DNA from: Bacteroides fragilis NCTC 9343
GTDB lineage: Bacteria > Bacteroidota > Bacteroidia > Bacteroidales > Bacteroidaceae
Assembly: GCF_000025985.1 (NCBI RefSeq)
Contig: NC_003228.3
Span: 372,001 to 436,000, forward strand
DNA length: 64,000 bases
Direction: 5' to 3'
Each line of letters opens with the position of its first letter. The first letter of the stretch is position 1. The position numbers and the translations under genes were made by a program. The notes under the pieces are model-generated. The model saw nothing but the letters and a program-made list of their open reading frames with translations. It searched no databases and had not been told where the DNA came from. This document shows positions 17,958-28,700 of this stretch, piece by piece.

Positions 17958-19493
17958 CTATCCGTTTTGTAATACGTCCGCTTTCTCCGGTCCGCCTGGT
18001 TCGGGAGTTTCTTGTGGGTGAATCACATCGAAATAATAGATGCCTTGCTCCTTCAGATATTCCAGGAAAGACGGTAACCGCATGCAGAAACGACTCCAGT
18101 CTTTCTCTTTGGGCGATGTCCACGCAGATTCTGCCAGTGCTATCAGGCGTGGGAAGGTCATGAAGTCCAACCGTTTTCCGTCTGCAATCCGTTCGGTCCA
18201 AAGTGTGAACTGCATACCCAGTATCTGATCTTCGTATCCTTTAAAAAGATGACTGATCGGTTCGGGGAAGGCATATATGTCTTGCAACGGATTGAATCCA
18301 TCCCAATAGCGTCCCACTTTATGTGAGGCATCCTGTACGAAATCGCCATACAGCGGGCGACGTGGAGTCAGGACTACCTGATAGCCTTGCTCAAGCGCTT
18401 TCAGCAACTGGTACTTACGGTCGTGGCGCCACCACATAACCAACGCTTTGGAGGGGGAGATACCAGCGTCCACTATTTCGTCCCAACCAATCATTTTTTT
18501 ACCTTTGGCCGCTACCAGATCGGCAGCACGGCGGATGAAGTAATGCTCCAGTCCGGTTTCATTGATCAGCCCTTTTTCCTTTATGAAGTTCTGGATTTCA
18601 GGATCTGTGAACCAGTTCTGATTGCCGTAGTGCACTTCATCACCTCCAATATGGATATAGGGAGCCGGGAAGAGGGCTACTATTTCATCGAGTACATCGC
18701 TGATAAAACGATAAGTTTCTTCTTTGCAAGGATGGAATGTGAAATGCTTCCAGCGTCCTTCTCCTCCGCCCGATACTTCGGGATAAGCGCGGCAAACCGC
18801 TGTGGCATGTCCGGGCATATCGAATTCAGGAACCACCATAATCTGGCGTTCGGCCGCATAAGCCACAATCTCTCGTATATCGTCCTGTGTATAGAACTGC
18901 GGAGCTGCTTGGGCATCATGCCAATTGCCAACGGCCCCTATTTCCGTCAGCTTAGGGTATTTTTTGATTTCAATTCGCCATCCCGGTTCGTCTGTCAGAT
19001 GCCAGTGGAATACATTGAGATGGAGTAAAGCCATTAAGTCGAGGTATTGTTTAACTTTCTCTTTGCCGAAGAAGTGGCGGCTTTCATCGAGCATAAATCC
19101 GCGCCATGCGTAGCGTGGCGAACTGTAAATCCGGCAACAGCGGATTTTGCCCCGTTCGTGCCGTGCCAGTTGTTTAATGGCTTGGCGGGCATAAAATGCT
19201 CCTTTCGCAGAAGTGGCATCAATGAAGATAGAATCCGGTGTAATTTCCAGTTGATATGCTTCATCCGAGTATTCTATGCCGATAGCAGGTAGAGACTTAG
19301 AGATAGTAGTTCGTACACACTTAGCCGAAACTTCGTCATAAGAGAATGTACCTTTATGTGTCTCTATCGCAGAAGGAGCGGGGAATAGCTTTTGTGCTTG
19401 TAAGCCTTGAAAAGCAAATAGAGCAAGAAGAAGAAATTTTATTCTCCCTCTTGCTGTATTATGAATGAATAATGTTCTGTTGGTTCGTTTCAT
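17958..19493 (-). CDS. Beta-N-acetylhexosaminidase, GH20 family
   Basis: 511 residues. Residues 1-33 form a basic N-terminus plus a hydrophobic export segment. A GH20b-type alpha/beta domain (about 35-125) precedes the TIM barrel. Barrel motifs are YAWRGFMLDESRHFFGKE, FHWHLTDEPGWRIEIKKYP and the catalytic Asp-Glu pair in YIHIGGDEVHYGN. The enzyme removes terminal GlcNAc or GalNAc by substrate-assisted catalysis. No C-terminal carbohydrate-binding module is present. It lies 56 bp before GH2 and 30 bp after the phosphodiesterase-like gene in the same operon. Confidence 0.92.
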   Translation of the reverse strand: MKRTNRTLFIHNTARGRIKFLLLALFAFQGLQAQKLFPAPSAIETHKGTFSYDEVSAKCVRTTISKSLPAIGIEYSDEAYQLEITPDSIFIDATSAKGAFYARQAIKQLARHERGKIRCCRIYSSPRYAWRGFMLDESRHFFGKEKVKQYLDLMALLHLNVFHWHLTDEPGWRIEIKKYPKLTEIGAVGNWHDAQAAPQFYTQDDIREIVAYAAERQIMVVPEFDMPGHATAVCRAYPEVSGGGEGRWKHFTFHPCKEETYRFISDVLDEIVALFPAPYIHIGGDEVHYGNQNWFTDPEIQNFIKEKGLINETGLEHYFIRRAADLVAAKGKKMIGWDEIVDAGISPSKALVMWWRHDRKYQLLKALEQGYQVVLTPRRPLYGDFVQDASHKVGRYWDGFNPLQDIYAFPEPISHLFKGYEDQILGMQFTLWTERIADGKRLDFMTFPRLIALAESAWTSPKEKDWSRFCMRLPSFLEYLKEQGIYYFDVIHPQETPEPGGPEKADVLQNG

Positions 19494-19523
19494 CCTATGT
19501 CTTTAACTTGTTAGCATTCTTTC

Positions 19524-20435
19524 TTACTTAAATACTTCCATTATGGGCCTTCCGATCCATACTTGTGGCTGCTTGAGTTTGAAAATGGCAGCTACGGTAG
19601 CAGCTACGTCAAACTGCATCATGCTGGCCTGAATTTCATGCCCTTTCTTGATATTTTTCCCCGAGATGATGAACGGAGTCTCCATCTCCTGCATTGTCTT
19701 TCCTCCGTGCCCTTTATTGATTCCGCCATGGTCGGATGTTATTATAAAAATCGTTTCATCCAGTATTCCGGCTTCTTTCACCGCATTCATTACTTTGCCG
19801 ATGTATCCGTCTATTTCTTCGAGTTTGTGATAATAGGCTGGTGTATCATGACCTTCCTTATGTCCCACATGATCCGGATTATCCCAGGCAATAAGTGTTA
19901 AAGTCGGCTTTTTCTCTTTAATGTACTTCACGGCTTTTTCGCATAGTTCCGTAGGATATTTTTCATAGTTAATCCCTTGGTTATATTTGTTTACTGCCAG
20001 CGTATCCACCAGATATTTGATGCCGACCCATTCGTAGAAGGTGCCAATTTCAGCTTTCGGATCAGCTTCGCGGAGCAATTGGAATATAGTTGGAAAAATG
20101 CCATTTTTACTTAATTCTTTCGAAGGAAGATCCGGAGTACTTGAATTCCAGGTTGTGTATCCGTGTAGTTCCGGGCCTGCTCCCATGAACATAGATGCCC
20201 AGTTTACTGCACTGGACGAAGGGAGTACAGAGCGTTTGGTCAGTGTGTAAGAACCATCATTCATTAATTGTTTGATATGGGGAATATTAGCTTTCTCTAC
20301 ACTGTAGGCACCCCAGCCGTCCAGTCCAATTAAGACTACATGTTTAGCTTTCCACTTGCTGCCGGCATGGCAATTGGGAGCTATCGTTAATAAGCAGATA
20401 ATTAAACAGGCAAATTTAAACAGTTGTGTTTTCAT
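19524..20435 (-). CDS. Alkaline-phosphatase-superfamily protein (type I phosphodiesterase/nucleotide pyrophosphatase-like)
   Basis: 303 residues with a signal peptide ending near NCHAG. Metal-binding motifs of the alkaline phosphatase superfamily are visible: VLIGLDGWGAYS (first Asp), WDNPDHVGHKEG (Asp and His) and ITSDHGGINKGHGG (Asp-His pair). In the nucleophile region (SVLPSSSAVNWASMFMGAGP) Ser or Thr would be the nucleophile. The sulfatase signature C-x-P-S-R is absent, so it is not a sulfatase. It may remove a phosphate or phosphodiester substituent from the PUL A glycan, or act on nucleotide sugars; that is inference. It sits inside the operon with 20-30 bp gaps on both sides. Confidence 0.8.
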   Translation of the reverse strand: MKTQLFKFACLIICLLTIAPNCHAGSKWKAKHVVLIGLDGWGAYSVEKANIPHIKQLMNDGSYTLTKRSVLPSSSAVNWASMFMGAGPELHGYTTWNSSTPDLPSKELSKNGIFPTIFQLLREADPKAEIGTFYEWVGIKYLVDTLAVNKYNQGINYEKYPTELCEKAVKYIKEKKPTLTLIAWDNPDHVGHKEGHDTPAYYHKLEEIDGYIGKVMNAVKEAGILDETIFIITSDHGGINKGHGGKTMQEMETPFIISGKNIKKGHEIQASMMQFDVAATVAAIFKLKQPQVWIGRPIMEVFK

Positions 20436-20455
20436 GATACTTCTTTATTATAAAA

Positions 20456-21667
20456 TTATTTATCTAAATCTTTTCTACGCTTCAGGGCTTCCAGAAAGTA
20501 GTAGTCTGCATAGTTCAGAGGTACGTCAATTTCACTATTGTGCGGAATACTGCCTACGCTATGCATCAGGATAAAATTGCCGTTAGTGCCCAATGCGGCC
20601 CGATAGTCAGGTGAGGCGAGACTATGCATAATGCGGTCTGCGTATGCTTTGTAAGAAGCGGCATCGGATACTGCATATGTGCTGATTTCATACAGGGCAG
20701 AAGCGATGCAGGATGCAGAAGAAGCGTCCCGGGGTTCATTGGGTATATTGGGTGCATCCATGTCCCAGTAAGGTATCAGATCTTCGGGCATGTGCGGATC
20801 ATTTTTCATCCTATTGAATGTTTTCAGTGCCTGGTCCAGATATTTGCGGTCTTTCGTTTCACGATAGCAAATAGTGAAGCCATAGATAGCCCATGCCTGC
20901 CCGCGTGACCAAACCGATTCATCAGCATATCCTTGTGCTGTCTGTTTATGACGTACGGAGCCGTCCGAAATATTGTAGTCCACTACGTGATAGCAACTTC
21001 CATCAGGGCGGAAATGCTCGGAAAGAGTACGGTCTGCGTGTGCTACGGCTACTTTATAGAAAGTGGAATCACCGGACAGTTTGGTTGCTTCGAACAGAAG
21101 TTCCAGGTTCATCATGTTGTCAATGATAACCGGACATTCCCAGCCTCTTTCACTTTGCCAGCTATTGCCTTTTACATCCCAGCTTTGAATGACTCCGGCA
21201 TTAGGGCGAAAACGGGTACAGAGTGATTTGGCTGCCTGTATCATTACGTTTTTATATGCAGCTGTATCGGGAGCGAGCCTTAGGCCGTTACCAAAACTGC
21301 AATTAATGATGAATCCTATATCGTGATGCCAGGTCAGGTGCTCGGCCGGGCGAATGGCTTCAGTATATTTTCTGGCCAGTGGAAGATAGCTGGTGTCACC
21401 TGTCAGTTCGTACAGATACCAGATGCTACCGGGAAAAAATCCACTGCGCCAATCGGCATATCCGCAGTAATATACAGATCCATCTCTATTGAGAGTTACA
21501 GGATTGAGACATTTTCCGCTTGCTTCGATGGTGTCGATGGCCAAACCGAGTTGTGCTTTGGCAAATTCTACATTTTCTGTTATAAAAGACGGTACTGTGG
21601 GTTTGTGGTTTGAGCAAGCCACACATATCATTGCGCAGGCTGCTCCCAATAAGGGTTTTAAGTTCAT
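20456..21667 (-). CDS. Unsaturated glucuronyl hydrolase, GH88 family (lipoprotein)
   Basis: 403 residues. The N-terminal AMICVACSNHK contains a lipobox Cys near residue 18, so the protein is likely membrane-anchored. The (alpha/alpha)6 barrel shows GH88 marks: SGFFPGSIWYLYELTGD, LTWHHDIGFIINCSFGNG with a candidate catalytic Asp, IIDNMMNLELLFEA, and SVWSRGQAWAIYGF. The enzyme hydrates the 4,5-unsaturated uronate that a polysaccharide lyase leaves at the non-reducing end. That fits the lyase gene only 3 bp upstream, so the two probably act in sequence on the same glycan. Confidence 0.92.
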   Translation of the reverse strand: MNLKPLLGAACAMICVACSNHKPTVPSFITENVEFAKAQLGLAIDTIEASGKCLNPVTLNRDGSVYYCGYADWRSGFFPGSIWYLYELTGDTSYLPLARKYTEAIRPAEHLTWHHDIGFIINCSFGNGLRLAPDTAAYKNVMIQAAKSLCTRFRPNAGVIQSWDVKGNSWQSERGWECPVIIDNMMNLELLFEATKLSGDSTFYKVAVAHADRTLSEHFRPDGSCYHVVDYNISDGSVRHKQTAQGYADESVWSRGQAWAIYGFTICYRETKDRKYLDQALKTFNRMKNDPHMPEDLIPYWDMDAPNIPNEPRDASSASCIASALYEISTYAVSDAASYKAYADRIMHSLASPDYRAALGTNGNFILMHSVGSIPHNSEIDVPLNYADYYFLEALKRRKDLDK

Positions 21668-21670
21668 GTT

Positions 21671-23578
21671 TTATTGTTTTTTTATGGTAAAAGAATAATT
21701 TCCTGTTTTATAGATGTTTGTTGCTGTGAGTGTAATGCGACAAATCGATTTACCCCATACATTGGATAGCCGGGTATCTGTTAATGGGATTATTTCTGTT
21801 TTCACATCGAACAGTTGTTTATCATATTCTATGACGGCTTTCTTTCCTTTTACTTCCAATTGAATTTTTCCCGGTATTTCCGTATTCACCTGCCCCCATG
21901 TCATGAAATTGATTTGATTAGGCTGTTTGGCTGTTGTCAGACGGAAAGAATCTGAAATCCGTAATTGTCCTTTCTGAAGTGAATAGGAACGTATCCATGA
22001 TTCCACTTCTGCTTCGGCCGGATAGGCTGTTGCTATATTGGCTGTGAATGTGTTTTTCCTCTTGTCAGCTTGTACTTGTGTTGCTTTATATGTTGCTCCG
22101 TATCTCTGGGGGACGCCATTAATCAGGGGGAGATTGTGATAGTTGCTCTGCATAGTCCAAATGGTGTAGCGATCCTTGCTGAATGTCTGGCGTGTATAGG
22201 TCCCTACTCCGGCATCAATAAGAAAAGGAGTTTGGTCTATCCAGAAAGAGAAGGTACCTGCGTCATTATGATTATGGCTCTCGTCGTTATATCCTCCTTT
22301 AGCGGCCAGAAAGTTTCCTTTATTGTCAGTTATATAGCAGAATTCGGTTTCCGGATACCAGGAGAATGGGGGAGTCAGATGTGCCGCTTGAGTTTCTTTT
22401 AGTTCGTTCGCAATCTTTATAGCAGCAAGCGTACGGTATATATCGCGTCCGGAAGGGAGTTTATTGGTGTTAATCATAGCAGCGAATCCTTTCATTTCGT
22501 TACTGTTTACAGCCTTGCCATACCGGAATATCAAGGGAGCGTCTCCACTGCCTTTCGCCGAAGCATCAGCGAAATTAACCACCCATCCTTTGCCCACGTA
22601 TGAACGTGATATATATTCGCCCATATTCTTTATCATGGGATTATCGAAGATGGAGACAGTTCCCCCGGTAACGGCTGACAGTAATTCCAGATAATCAAAC
22701 ATTTTTCCGGCGGCATGTCCCCAATAGGAGGGGCCTTCCTCACATGCACCGTCGGTATGGGTATAGTTGATGAATTTATCTACCGAAACCATACTGCGGT
22801 ATATTGCCTTCGCTAACATTTCTTTATCATTTTCAAGCAGCATAAAACACATTAAGGCGTTGCTGTTACACCAAGGATTCCAGTTGTTGACCAACATTCC
22901 CGGTCTATAGTTCACTGCCATCCACCAGAAGTGATCGTTATTCATGTAAGGATCCAATATACGCTGTTGGAGCGTATGCCGTAAACGTTCGGATATAGCA
23001 GGATTGAGCTTGTCAAACTCTTTGTGCATGTAATAATAGGTCCATGCGAGTAAAGAGCCTAAGTCACCTGCTGTCAGGTCTATGATGTTTTCTTTAAAAT
23101 CGGGTAATGAGCGGTGAGACTGTTGTGCATTCAAATGGGCGGCCAATGCCCAGGAAGTCATCTCGCAGGAATGATATACACCGTTGATCAGCTGATCGAT
23201 AAATCGTCCTTTCCCTTCTGCGAGTTCAGCGAGTAGCAGGTCGGCTATGGCATTGTTATTATTGGCGAAAGGAGTTTCCATAACGCTACGGTTGCCGCTG
23301 CGTTCAAATTCCATATAATCAGTAGCTTTCACAACCTGCCATTGATAATTCAACTGCTTCTCTCCGCGAAGGATACATTCATTCTTGAAAGAGCCTAAAA
23401 AAGTGTCCCATCCGGTTCGGTCGGTATAAGCAGGATAAGTGACCCATTGTTGATTTAATATAAGCACTTCCTGCAAACTGCTTACGTTGGCCTGTTTTTG
23501 AAGATAGTTCCGTTCTGTATAGCTGAGAGCTTTTACAGTACAGCATAGCAAGAGAGTGAATATTAATAATTTCTTCAT
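21671..23578 (-). CDS. Heparinase II/III-family polysaccharide lyase
   Basis: 635 residues with a signal peptide (about 1-18). The N-terminal half is an (alpha/alpha) toroid; the SWALAAHLNAQQSH and AVNYRPGMLVNNWNPWCNSNA stretches supply the usual Asn, Tyr and Trp. The C-terminal half is the anti-parallel beta-sheet domain, with SHNHNDAGTFSFWIDQTPFL (His-Asn-His-Asn-Asp) and SNYHNLPLINGV, the second catalytic His region. The family cleaves uronate-containing polysaccharides by beta-elimination and spans PL12, PL15, PL17, PL21, PL33 and PL39. I cannot assign the subfamily. It begins after a 351-bp gap downstream of SusD and probably has its own promoter. Confidence 0.87.
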   Translation of the reverse strand: MKKLLIFTLLLCCTVKALSYTERNYLQKQANVSSLQEVLILNQQWVTYPAYTDRTGWDTFLGSFKNECILRGEKQLNYQWQVVKATDYMEFERSGNRSVMETPFANNNNAIADLLLAELAEGKGRFIDQLINGVYHSCEMTSWALAAHLNAQQSHRSLPDFKENIIDLTAGDLGSLLAWTYYYMHKEFDKLNPAISERLRHTLQQRILDPYMNNDHFWWMAVNYRPGMLVNNWNPWCNSNALMCFMLLENDKEMLAKAIYRSMVSVDKFINYTHTDGACEEGPSYWGHAAGKMFDYLELLSAVTGGTVSIFDNPMIKNMGEYISRSYVGKGWVVNFADASAKGSGDAPLIFRYGKAVNSNEMKGFAAMINTNKLPSGRDIYRTLAAIKIANELKETQAAHLTPPFSWYPETEFCYITDNKGNFLAAKGGYNDESHNHNDAGTFSFWIDQTPFLIDAGVGTYTRQTFSKDRYTIWTMQSNYHNLPLINGVPQRYGATYKATQVQADKRKNTFTANIATAYPAEAEVESWIRSYSLQKGQLRISDSFRLTTAKQPNQINFMTWGQVNTEIPGKIQLEVKGKKAVIEYDKQLFDVKTEIIPLTDTRLSNVWGKSICRITLTATNIYKTGNYSFTIKKQ

Positions 23579-23606
23579 CGTAATAAAATTAAGATTTTAA
23601 CGTAGG

Positions 23607-23614
23607 CAAAGTAA
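23607..23614 (-). promoter_or_regulatory. Candidate -7 box for the lyase operon
   Basis: TTACTTTG followed by CC on the minus strand lies 28 bp before the lyase ATG. The same TTACTTTG variant appears before glyS and the 44-aa peptide. The rest of the 351-bp gap (23579-23929) holds palindromic repeat copy 2 and no gene. Confidence 0.4.
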
Positions 23615-23761
23615 CACAATTTATTGCTATTTTATCTTACTAAATGGTTCTTAATGCTATATAATTTTTCTATTTTAGTTGGATATTTGAGGGAATCAAC
23701 CTTCAAAAGAGGAAAAAATGATAAAAGAGTCTGTTTAGAACTTTCTTTTCAGATGGAATAG

Positions 23762-23893
23762 AGGGCGTGTGTCGAAACTCACCACAGAGGACACTGAGTA
23801 ACACAAAATGAGTTCTAAGTCATTGATTATCCATGTTGATAATCTGTGATAATCCGTGTAATCTGTGGTGAAAAGAGTTTTTGACACAGCCCT
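23762..23893. repeat. Intergenic palindromic repeat, copy 2
   Basis: Outer arms AGGGCGTGTGTC (23762-23773) and GACACAGCCCT (23883-23893) pair with a one-base bulge. Inner CACCACAG (23780-23787) and CTGTGGTG (23863-23870) are exact inverses. It separates SusD from the lyase gene and may reduce read-through between the uptake pair and the enzymes. Confidence 0.7.
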
Positions 23894-23929
23894 TTGGTTT
23901 ATAAGAATCAGTAGCTTAAACGTATTTGT

Positions 23930-25777
23930 TTAATTCCAGCCCGAATTCTGGGTCAGGGATTTGTTCATATCAGTTTCATGTTTTGGGATTGGCCATACAT
24001 AATATTGGTCTCCTCCCCATGTGTAAGGATAGGTGATAGTCCCCCATACATCTTTCATCCCGGCTGTACCATCAGCATTATTAAATTTACTTTCTTTCCA
24101 TGTTTTCCAACGGAGTTCTTCGTAAAAGTCAACTCCTTCACCTGCTGTTTCCCAGCGGAATTCATTCTGGATACGAACGCGCATATCTTCCTGTCCCTGA
24201 ACCATAGTGGCAGTATTGCTGTTCAACAGTGCAACACCGGCACGTTGGCGTACTTTATTCAGCCATTCGATGGCCTCATCGGTTTTACCCTGCTCATTCA
24301 ATGCTTCTGCCAATCCTATGACGACAGTTGCGTAGCGGATAATTGGCAGGTCAATCGGAGATTGTTCACGATTGGTCATCTCACTTGAACCTTCAGCAAC
24401 AAATTTGCGGAACAAATAGTATAAATGGCTCTGAGTGTCAGTACGTAAGTCATAAGGATAATCGGTGTCAGCACCATAGTAGGGCCAGCGTGAAGTGAAG
24501 GTGTGGTCTACACTGTTTCCCGAACCGTCATATGTAGCATATGGAGTGATGACAGTTTGGGCTAAACGAGGATCGCGGCTGTCATAAGCAGCTTTGATAC
24601 GAGCCTCGTTTCCTGCCGGGAGATATAATGCTTTTGCCTTGTCACTCAACTTCTCCAGACGTCCGTCTACTTTGGCTTTTATTTTTTTTACCATGTCGTC
24701 TAATGCCTCTTCCGTGCCGTCAAAGCCGATTTCGCGATACTGTGCTTTTACTGTTACCGGATCGGTATTACGCAAGAAGAATACTTCACGATCCTTAATA
24801 TCTAAGCTTGAGAAACCAGGAATGTATTCATCCCAGTTAAATTTACTGCCGTCTATATTTTCGTAGGTTTCTACAAAATCCACACTGGCTAACATAGTGT
24901 TCCAGCAAGAACCAAATGTAGTACGACCACCATAACGGAAGCTCATGGAATTTCCGTAAGTGCTACCATTATTATCGATACACTGCAAAGAGAAGATAGC
25001 TTCATCACTCTGTTCATTAGCTTCTTTGAAGAGTTGCTTGTAACCATCCTGAAATAATGAATGTCCCAATTCACCTACTTTACGGAAATCTGCTTCCGCT
25101 TTGCTCCATTCTTTGGTCCATAGATAGATTTTGCCACGTAATGCATAAGCCACTGATTTGGTGACATGACCCCATTCTGCTTTACCGGTAGCGATACGGT
25201 CGGGAAAATTCGGATCATTTATTGCGTCGGTTAAATCTTGTATGCAGAAATTCCATATATTCTCTTCGCTTTCACGTGGTTTGTCTGCCTGATCAAGTTC
25301 CATAGGCGTATTATAATAAGGAACACCCCTGAAAACTGCATTCAGTTTGTAATAATAAAATGCACGCAATACTTTTGCTTCGGATAATAATTTACCTTTT
25401 ACGCTTTCACTTATCGGTGCGTCGGGTAGATGTACAATGGCATCATTGGCACGGTAGATACCTGCATAATGTTGTTTCCAATAGTCTGAGAATATTCCGG
25501 AACCGATGGAAGCTGTACCGGCCAGTAGCGGATAATCGTTGTCACGGCAGGTTGCTCCCACGCTGAATGCCTCCATTAGATAAGCCTCTTTTGCTACATA
25601 ACCTTCGCGCAGGGTAGCGTAGATAGATGCTACTCCCATAGTACAAAAGTTTTCGTTACTCCACATACTGCCCGATGATGCTTTATCATATGGCTTTGTG
25701 TCCAGTAAATCTCCTTGGCAACTGCTTATAGCAATTGCTGTGGCTGTTAATATGAATAATTTATTTAATAGTTTCAT
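23930..25777 (-). CDS. SusD/RagB-type surface glycan-binding lipoprotein (PUL A)
   Basis: 615 residues. A lipoprotein signal with a lipobox (TAIAISSCQGD, Cys near residue 20) anchors it to the cell surface. The TPR-like SusD core follows: KPYDKASSGSMWSNENF, VLRAFYYYKLNAVFRGVPYYNTPME, then ATGKAEWGHVTKSVAYALRGKIYLWTKEW-type helices. C-terminal marks are IIRYATVVIGLAEALNEQGKTDEAIEWLNKVRQRAG and NEFRWETAGEGVDFYEELRWK. It ends with the typical TQNSGWN tail. It lies 17 bp after SusC and forms the lid of that transporter. At 615 aa it is slightly longer than the average SusD. Confidence 0.93.
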   Translation of the reverse strand: MKLLNKLFILTATAIAISSCQGDLLDTKPYDKASSGSMWSNENFCTMGVASIYATLREGYVAKEAYLMEAFSVGATCRDNDYPLLAGTASIGSGIFSDYWKQHYAGIYRANDAIVHLPDAPISESVKGKLLSEAKVLRAFYYYKLNAVFRGVPYYNTPMELDQADKPRESEENIWNFCIQDLTDAINDPNFPDRIATGKAEWGHVTKSVAYALRGKIYLWTKEWSKAEADFRKVGELGHSLFQDGYKQLFKEANEQSDEAIFSLQCIDNNGSTYGNSMSFRYGGRTTFGSCWNTMLASVDFVETYENIDGSKFNWDEYIPGFSSLDIKDREVFFLRNTDPVTVKAQYREIGFDGTEEALDDMVKKIKAKVDGRLEKLSDKAKALYLPAGNEARIKAAYDSRDPRLAQTVITPYATYDGSGNSVDHTFTSRWPYYGADTDYPYDLRTDTQSHLYYLFRKFVAEGSSEMTNREQSPIDLPIIRYATVVIGLAEALNEQGKTDEAIEWLNKVRQRAGVALLNSNTATMVQGQEDMRVRIQNEFRWETAGEGVDFYEELRWKTWKESKFNNADGTAGMKDVWGTITYPYTWGGDQYYVWPIPKHETDMNKSLTQNSGWN

Positions 25778-25794
25778 AAGATTTCAAGATTTAT

Positions 25795-28700
25795 TTAGAA
25801 TGTTATATTGGCACCTATTGCAATTGTCCTAAACGGAGAATAGCCCATACCGGTAGCAGATTCCGGGTCTTGGCCTTCAAATCCGGTAATTGTCAGCAGA
25901 TTTTCAGCTGAAACATAAACACGTGCATTTTGCATAGCAATTTTTGAAACCCAGTTTTTCGGTAGAGTATAGCCTAGAGACAAGTTCTTCAATTTAATGT
26001 AATCACCTTTGTACAGCCATAAGGTTGTATTGCCATGACGATTTTGTACATAGCCGTCTATATAAGCCATACGTGGATATTTTGCGTTGATGTTGGTACG
26101 TGGATCATCCGGATTTTCGGGATTGTAGAAATAATGATTTTCAGCAACCCGTTGTGCGATAGTACTACCCCATTCAGTAGATGCGGCGTTGTATCCTGTG
26201 GTTGCCCCCCAATATATGCTGAATCCGGCAGCTCCTGCCCATACCATAGAGAGGTCGAATCCTTTCCATGCGGCAGAGGCCTGAAAACCGAAATTGTATT
26301 TAGGCTTATTGGAAGTTTTTTGGAAAGTATAGTCATTATCATCGCCATATACTCCATTATTATTGGAGTCGGCATAGATGTAATCACCATACCAGATCTT
26401 GTTTTTAGCAACCGTTTTCCCCGGTTGAAATTCATATCCGGCTGCGATCATATCTTTCACCCATGCCATATCTTTTTCTGTACGGATCATACCGGTCTTA
26501 GGTCCTCCTTGAGGGTTTACGCTGCCATCCGCATTGTAGTAAGAGCCATTGCCATGATAAACGTTCCGTAAATAGTATTCGTTCATCATGCGGCCTTCAA
26601 CAATGGGTGTTGTGCCACCACTGGACACTTTACCGATATTATCTTCCCATTTACCACCGGTCAGTTTATTATTCGGATCTTCTACCCATGTTCTTTCATA
26701 AGTGCCGTTATAGGCATCGATATTGCTTTTGTTGTATGAGAAGTTACCGTTAATGGAGTAGCTTACCCCTCCTATGTTATCACGCCATCCCAGTGATAAC
26801 TCGACTCCCTTATTGCTCACTTTGGCGAGGTTCTGACGGGGGGCAGTCATTGTTCCGAATACATAAGGAATAGTCGGGCGGTATAAGATACCGTCAGTTT
26901 TCTTTTGATACAGGTCGGCACTTATGCTCAGACGGTTCTTTAATAAATTAACATCAATACCAAAGTTGACAGAGGTGGTAGATTCCCATTTCAGTAAGCT
27001 ATTGGCGATGGCACCCATATACAATGCAGAATTTAAGGCATTTCCAAATACTGCGTTGGTGGTACTGTATACCGACATGTATTCGTAGTTACCAATTTCA
27101 GAGTTACCTAATTTACCCCAGGATGCACGGACTTTCAGGTTATCCAGCCAGATACGGGTATTTTCCATGAAGCTTTCTTCTGAGATGCGCCATGCACCTG
27201 ATAAGGAAGGGAAGAATCCCCAACGATGATCTTTGTGGAAACGTGAGGAGCCGTCATAACGGAAATTTGCCTCAAATAAATACCGGGAATTATATGCATA
27301 GTTCACGCGTCCAAATACAGAACGTGTGGCATAATCCTGGGTTGCACCTTTGGTACTTGTCATTTCGGTTGCTTCATCAAACTGGTTCAGTGATTCGTCG
27401 ATCAAACCTTTCTTTGCGGCATCTACAGTATAGTAATTCTTATAGAATTCCTGATAGCCTAACAGCGCGGATACATCGTGTTTCTGAGCAAATGTATGAT
27501 GGTAGTTTAACAGGTTTTCCAATGTATAAGAGTAATTGGACTCATAACCGAAACTTGTACTTAATTGAGAAGGAGGAGTGATACCATCGACAATTACCCC
27601 GTCACTGAAACGTGTCTGATAAGCAGGTACTCCCCATTGGCGGGTTTCGTAGATGTAACGGTTGTAATTGAAATTGAAATCCCAGCTTAAATCTTTAAAG
27701 AACTTGACCTTGCTAAATAGGGTCGTGTTGAAACGGTTGTAGCGTTTGAAGCCATCATTCCGTGCCAGTTTATATAGTGGGTTATTGGCTGTTGCACGTT
27801 CGTCCGGACATTCCGGGTAGCCGAAACTTCCGTTCCATTCGGGATAAGTACCGGCTGTAGATTGTCGGAGGAAAGTATTGGCATTGCTAAAGTCACCCAC
27901 TTCACGATCCATTTGTGAAGCATAAGTACGCGTACCTAAAGTCAACCATTGAGTTGGATTGGCTTCAATATTGGCACGTACAGAATAGGTCTTGTTGGCT
28001 GTATTGTCTACAATACCTTCATTATCCTGATAGCGGGCTGACAATAGGAAACGAATTTTGTTAGATCCTCCTGAGACTGAAAGGTTATGTTCGTGTATCA
28101 TACCTCCTGAGTATAATTCTTTCAGCCAGTTGGTATTTGGGTATGCGATGTAATTAGGAACACCGTTTTCATTTACTCCATTGGGATCTTTTGATTTCTC
28201 TCTCCACAAATCGATATACTTTTGGTCAAAAAGAGTACCGGAGCCAACATTTTCGCAAGATTCGTTCATTAATTCCATATAATCCGCATAGTTACTCATC
28301 GTTTCGATCATGCGTGTCGGGCTGTTGAAAGAGATGCGTCCACTATAGTTTACCTGTATTTTGTCTCGATCACCGCTTTTTGTTGTGACTAAGATGACTC
28401 CATTGGCAGCACGGGCACCATAAATAGCACAGGAAGCTGCATCTTTTAGAATAGAGATATTTTCTATGTCCTGAGGGTTAATAGCATTCAATGAACCTTC
28501 CATACCATCTATGATAATCAAAGGTGAGGCATTATTCATTGTGCCGTTACCACGTACCCGTAAGGTTGTGTTATCTTCTCCCGGCATTGCCGAGCCTGAA
28601 CTGGCTTGAAGTCCTGGACTTAGACCGGCTAATGCCGAAGATACTGTCGTAATGGGGCGTGATTTAGTTTGTTCTTCAAAATCAACAGAAGATACGGCAC